Origin: DASROJ01 sp035646975 | GTDB taxonomy: Bacteria > Acidobacteriota > Polarisedimenticolia > JACPZX01 > DASXTC01 | Direction of reading: 5' to 3' | DNA: 6,171 bases | Assembly (NCBI GenBank): GCA_035646975.1 | Contig: DASROJ010000204.1 | Location: forward strand, 1 to 6,171 | Notes under the pieces: generated by a model | Database searches by the model: none | What the model saw: the letters and a program-made list of their open reading frames with translations, nothing else | Told to the model about the DNA's origin: nothing | In this document: positions 5,583 to 6,171 of the stretch, piece by piece | Position numbering within the stretch: position 1 is the stretch's first letter | Layout: each line of letters starts with the position of its first letter | Translations under genes and position numbers: made by a program

Positions 5583-6171
5583 TCAGGAACCGCCACCGGA
5601 TGCGAGCAATCCGTCGACGAACTCCTTGAGCGAGAACTCGAGCAGATCATCAACGCCCTCCCCGACACCGATGTACTTGAGCGGGATACCCAGCGTCCGC
5701 GAGACACCGATCGCGACGCCGCCCTTGGCGGTGCCGTCGAGCTTGGTGAGCACAAGACCGGTGATGTGACCGGCCTTGAGAAACTCCCGTGCCTGGGCGA
5801 CACCATTCTGGCCCGTGTTGGCGTCGATCACGAGAAGCGCCTCGTGTGGGGCTCCCGGCACTTCGCGTCCCGCGATCCGGTAGATCTTCTCGAGCTCCTT
5901 CATCAGCGGCGTTTTCGTGTGGAGCCTGCCCGCCGTGTCGACAATCACGAAATCGGCGTTGCGAGCCCGTGCCGCCTTCATGGCATCGAAGACGACCGCC
6001 GAGGGATCCGCTCCGTCCTGGTGCCGTATCAGATCGACGCCGACCCGCTGCGACCATACTTCCAGCTGGTCAATCGCCGCGGCGCGAAACGTGTCGGCCG
6101 CCGCGAGCAGCCCTTTGCGCCCCTGGCGGGCGAAGCGTGCGGCAAGCTTGGCCGCGGTGGTGGTCTTGCCG
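5583..6171 (-). CDS. ftsY: SRP receptor GTPase FtsY (5' end cut by window edge)
   Basis: FtsY is the membrane-associated receptor that pairs with Ffh to deliver ribosomes to the translocon. The window holds the last 195 codons, from inside the P-loop to the stop; the rest of the N and G domains is outside. In fragment numbering: GKTTTAAKLA (1-10) is the end of G1, AADTFRAAAIDQL (24-36) is the insertion-box start, DTAGRLH (78-84) is G3, IDANTGQN (115-122), TKLDGTAKGG (142-151) is G4, and YIGVGEGVDDL (167-177) is G5. DTFRAAA and DANTGQN separate it from Ffh-type proteins, which carry DVYRPAA and DSMTGQD as in the ffh gene of this window. The C-terminus is short (LLASGGGS). It lies 30 nt upstream of ribD on the same strand, so the rib genes are probably read from the ftsY transcript. 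Confidence 0.96.
   Translation of the reverse strand, partial: GKTTTAAKLAARFARQGRKGLLAAADTFRAAAIDQLEVWSQRVGVDLIRHQDGADPSAVVFDAMKAARARNADFVIVDTAGRLHTKTPLMKELEKIYRIAGREVPGAPHEALLVIDANTGQNGVAQAREFLKAGHITGLVLTKLDGTAKGGVAIGVSRTLGIPLKYIGVGEGVDDLLEFSLKEFVDGLLASGGGS

Overview
This window looks like a conserved housekeeping stretch of a GC-rich bacterial chromosome. All eight genes lie on the minus strand, so the biological order runs from the right end to the left: ftsY (cut by the window edge) - ribD - ribE - ribBA - [175-nt gap with a promoter] - ffh - rpsP - khpA - rimM (cut by the window edge). No mobile element, CRISPR array, rRNA or tRNA was found. Gene content and the fused RibBA fit a high-GC bacterium outside the enteric group, perhaps a deltaproteobacterial or acidobacterial type of lineage. 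This placement is a guess from gene order and protein style; no search was run.

Right-hand block (about 2530-6171): the C-terminal GTPase part of FtsY (SRP receptor) is followed after 30 nt by three riboflavin genes. RibBA supplies both starting materials: 3,4-dihydroxy-2-butanone 4-phosphate, and the 2,5-diaminopyrimidine made from GTP. RibD deaminates and reduces the pyrimidine, and RibE dismutates the lumazine into riboflavin. RibD/RibE and RibE/RibBA are separated by a single base and share the same 11-nt stop/start junction, so they are probably translationally coupled. Lumazine synthase (ribH) is not in the window, and no FMN riboswitch is visible before ribD.

Left-hand block (about 1-2494): a strong sigma70-type promoter (TTGACC, 16-nt spacer, TATAAT) lies just downstream of ribBA and faces ffh. 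It would give an mRNA with a leader of about 106 nt carrying two potential hairpins. A perfect 7-bp inverted repeat overlaps the -35 box. ffh, rpsP, khpA and rimM then follow as a protein-export and ribosome-biogenesis cluster of a kind common in bacteria. The natural rpsP start is an internal GTG behind a GGAGGAG ribosome binding site, which gives an 86-residue S16.

The two GTPases of co-translational targeting, FtsY and Ffh, therefore flank the riboflavin genes. I see no convincing new biological system. The points most worth a second look are the inverted repeat on the ffh promoter, the structured ffh leader, the missing ribH, and a Gln in RibBA where the E. coli RibB active-site motif has His.
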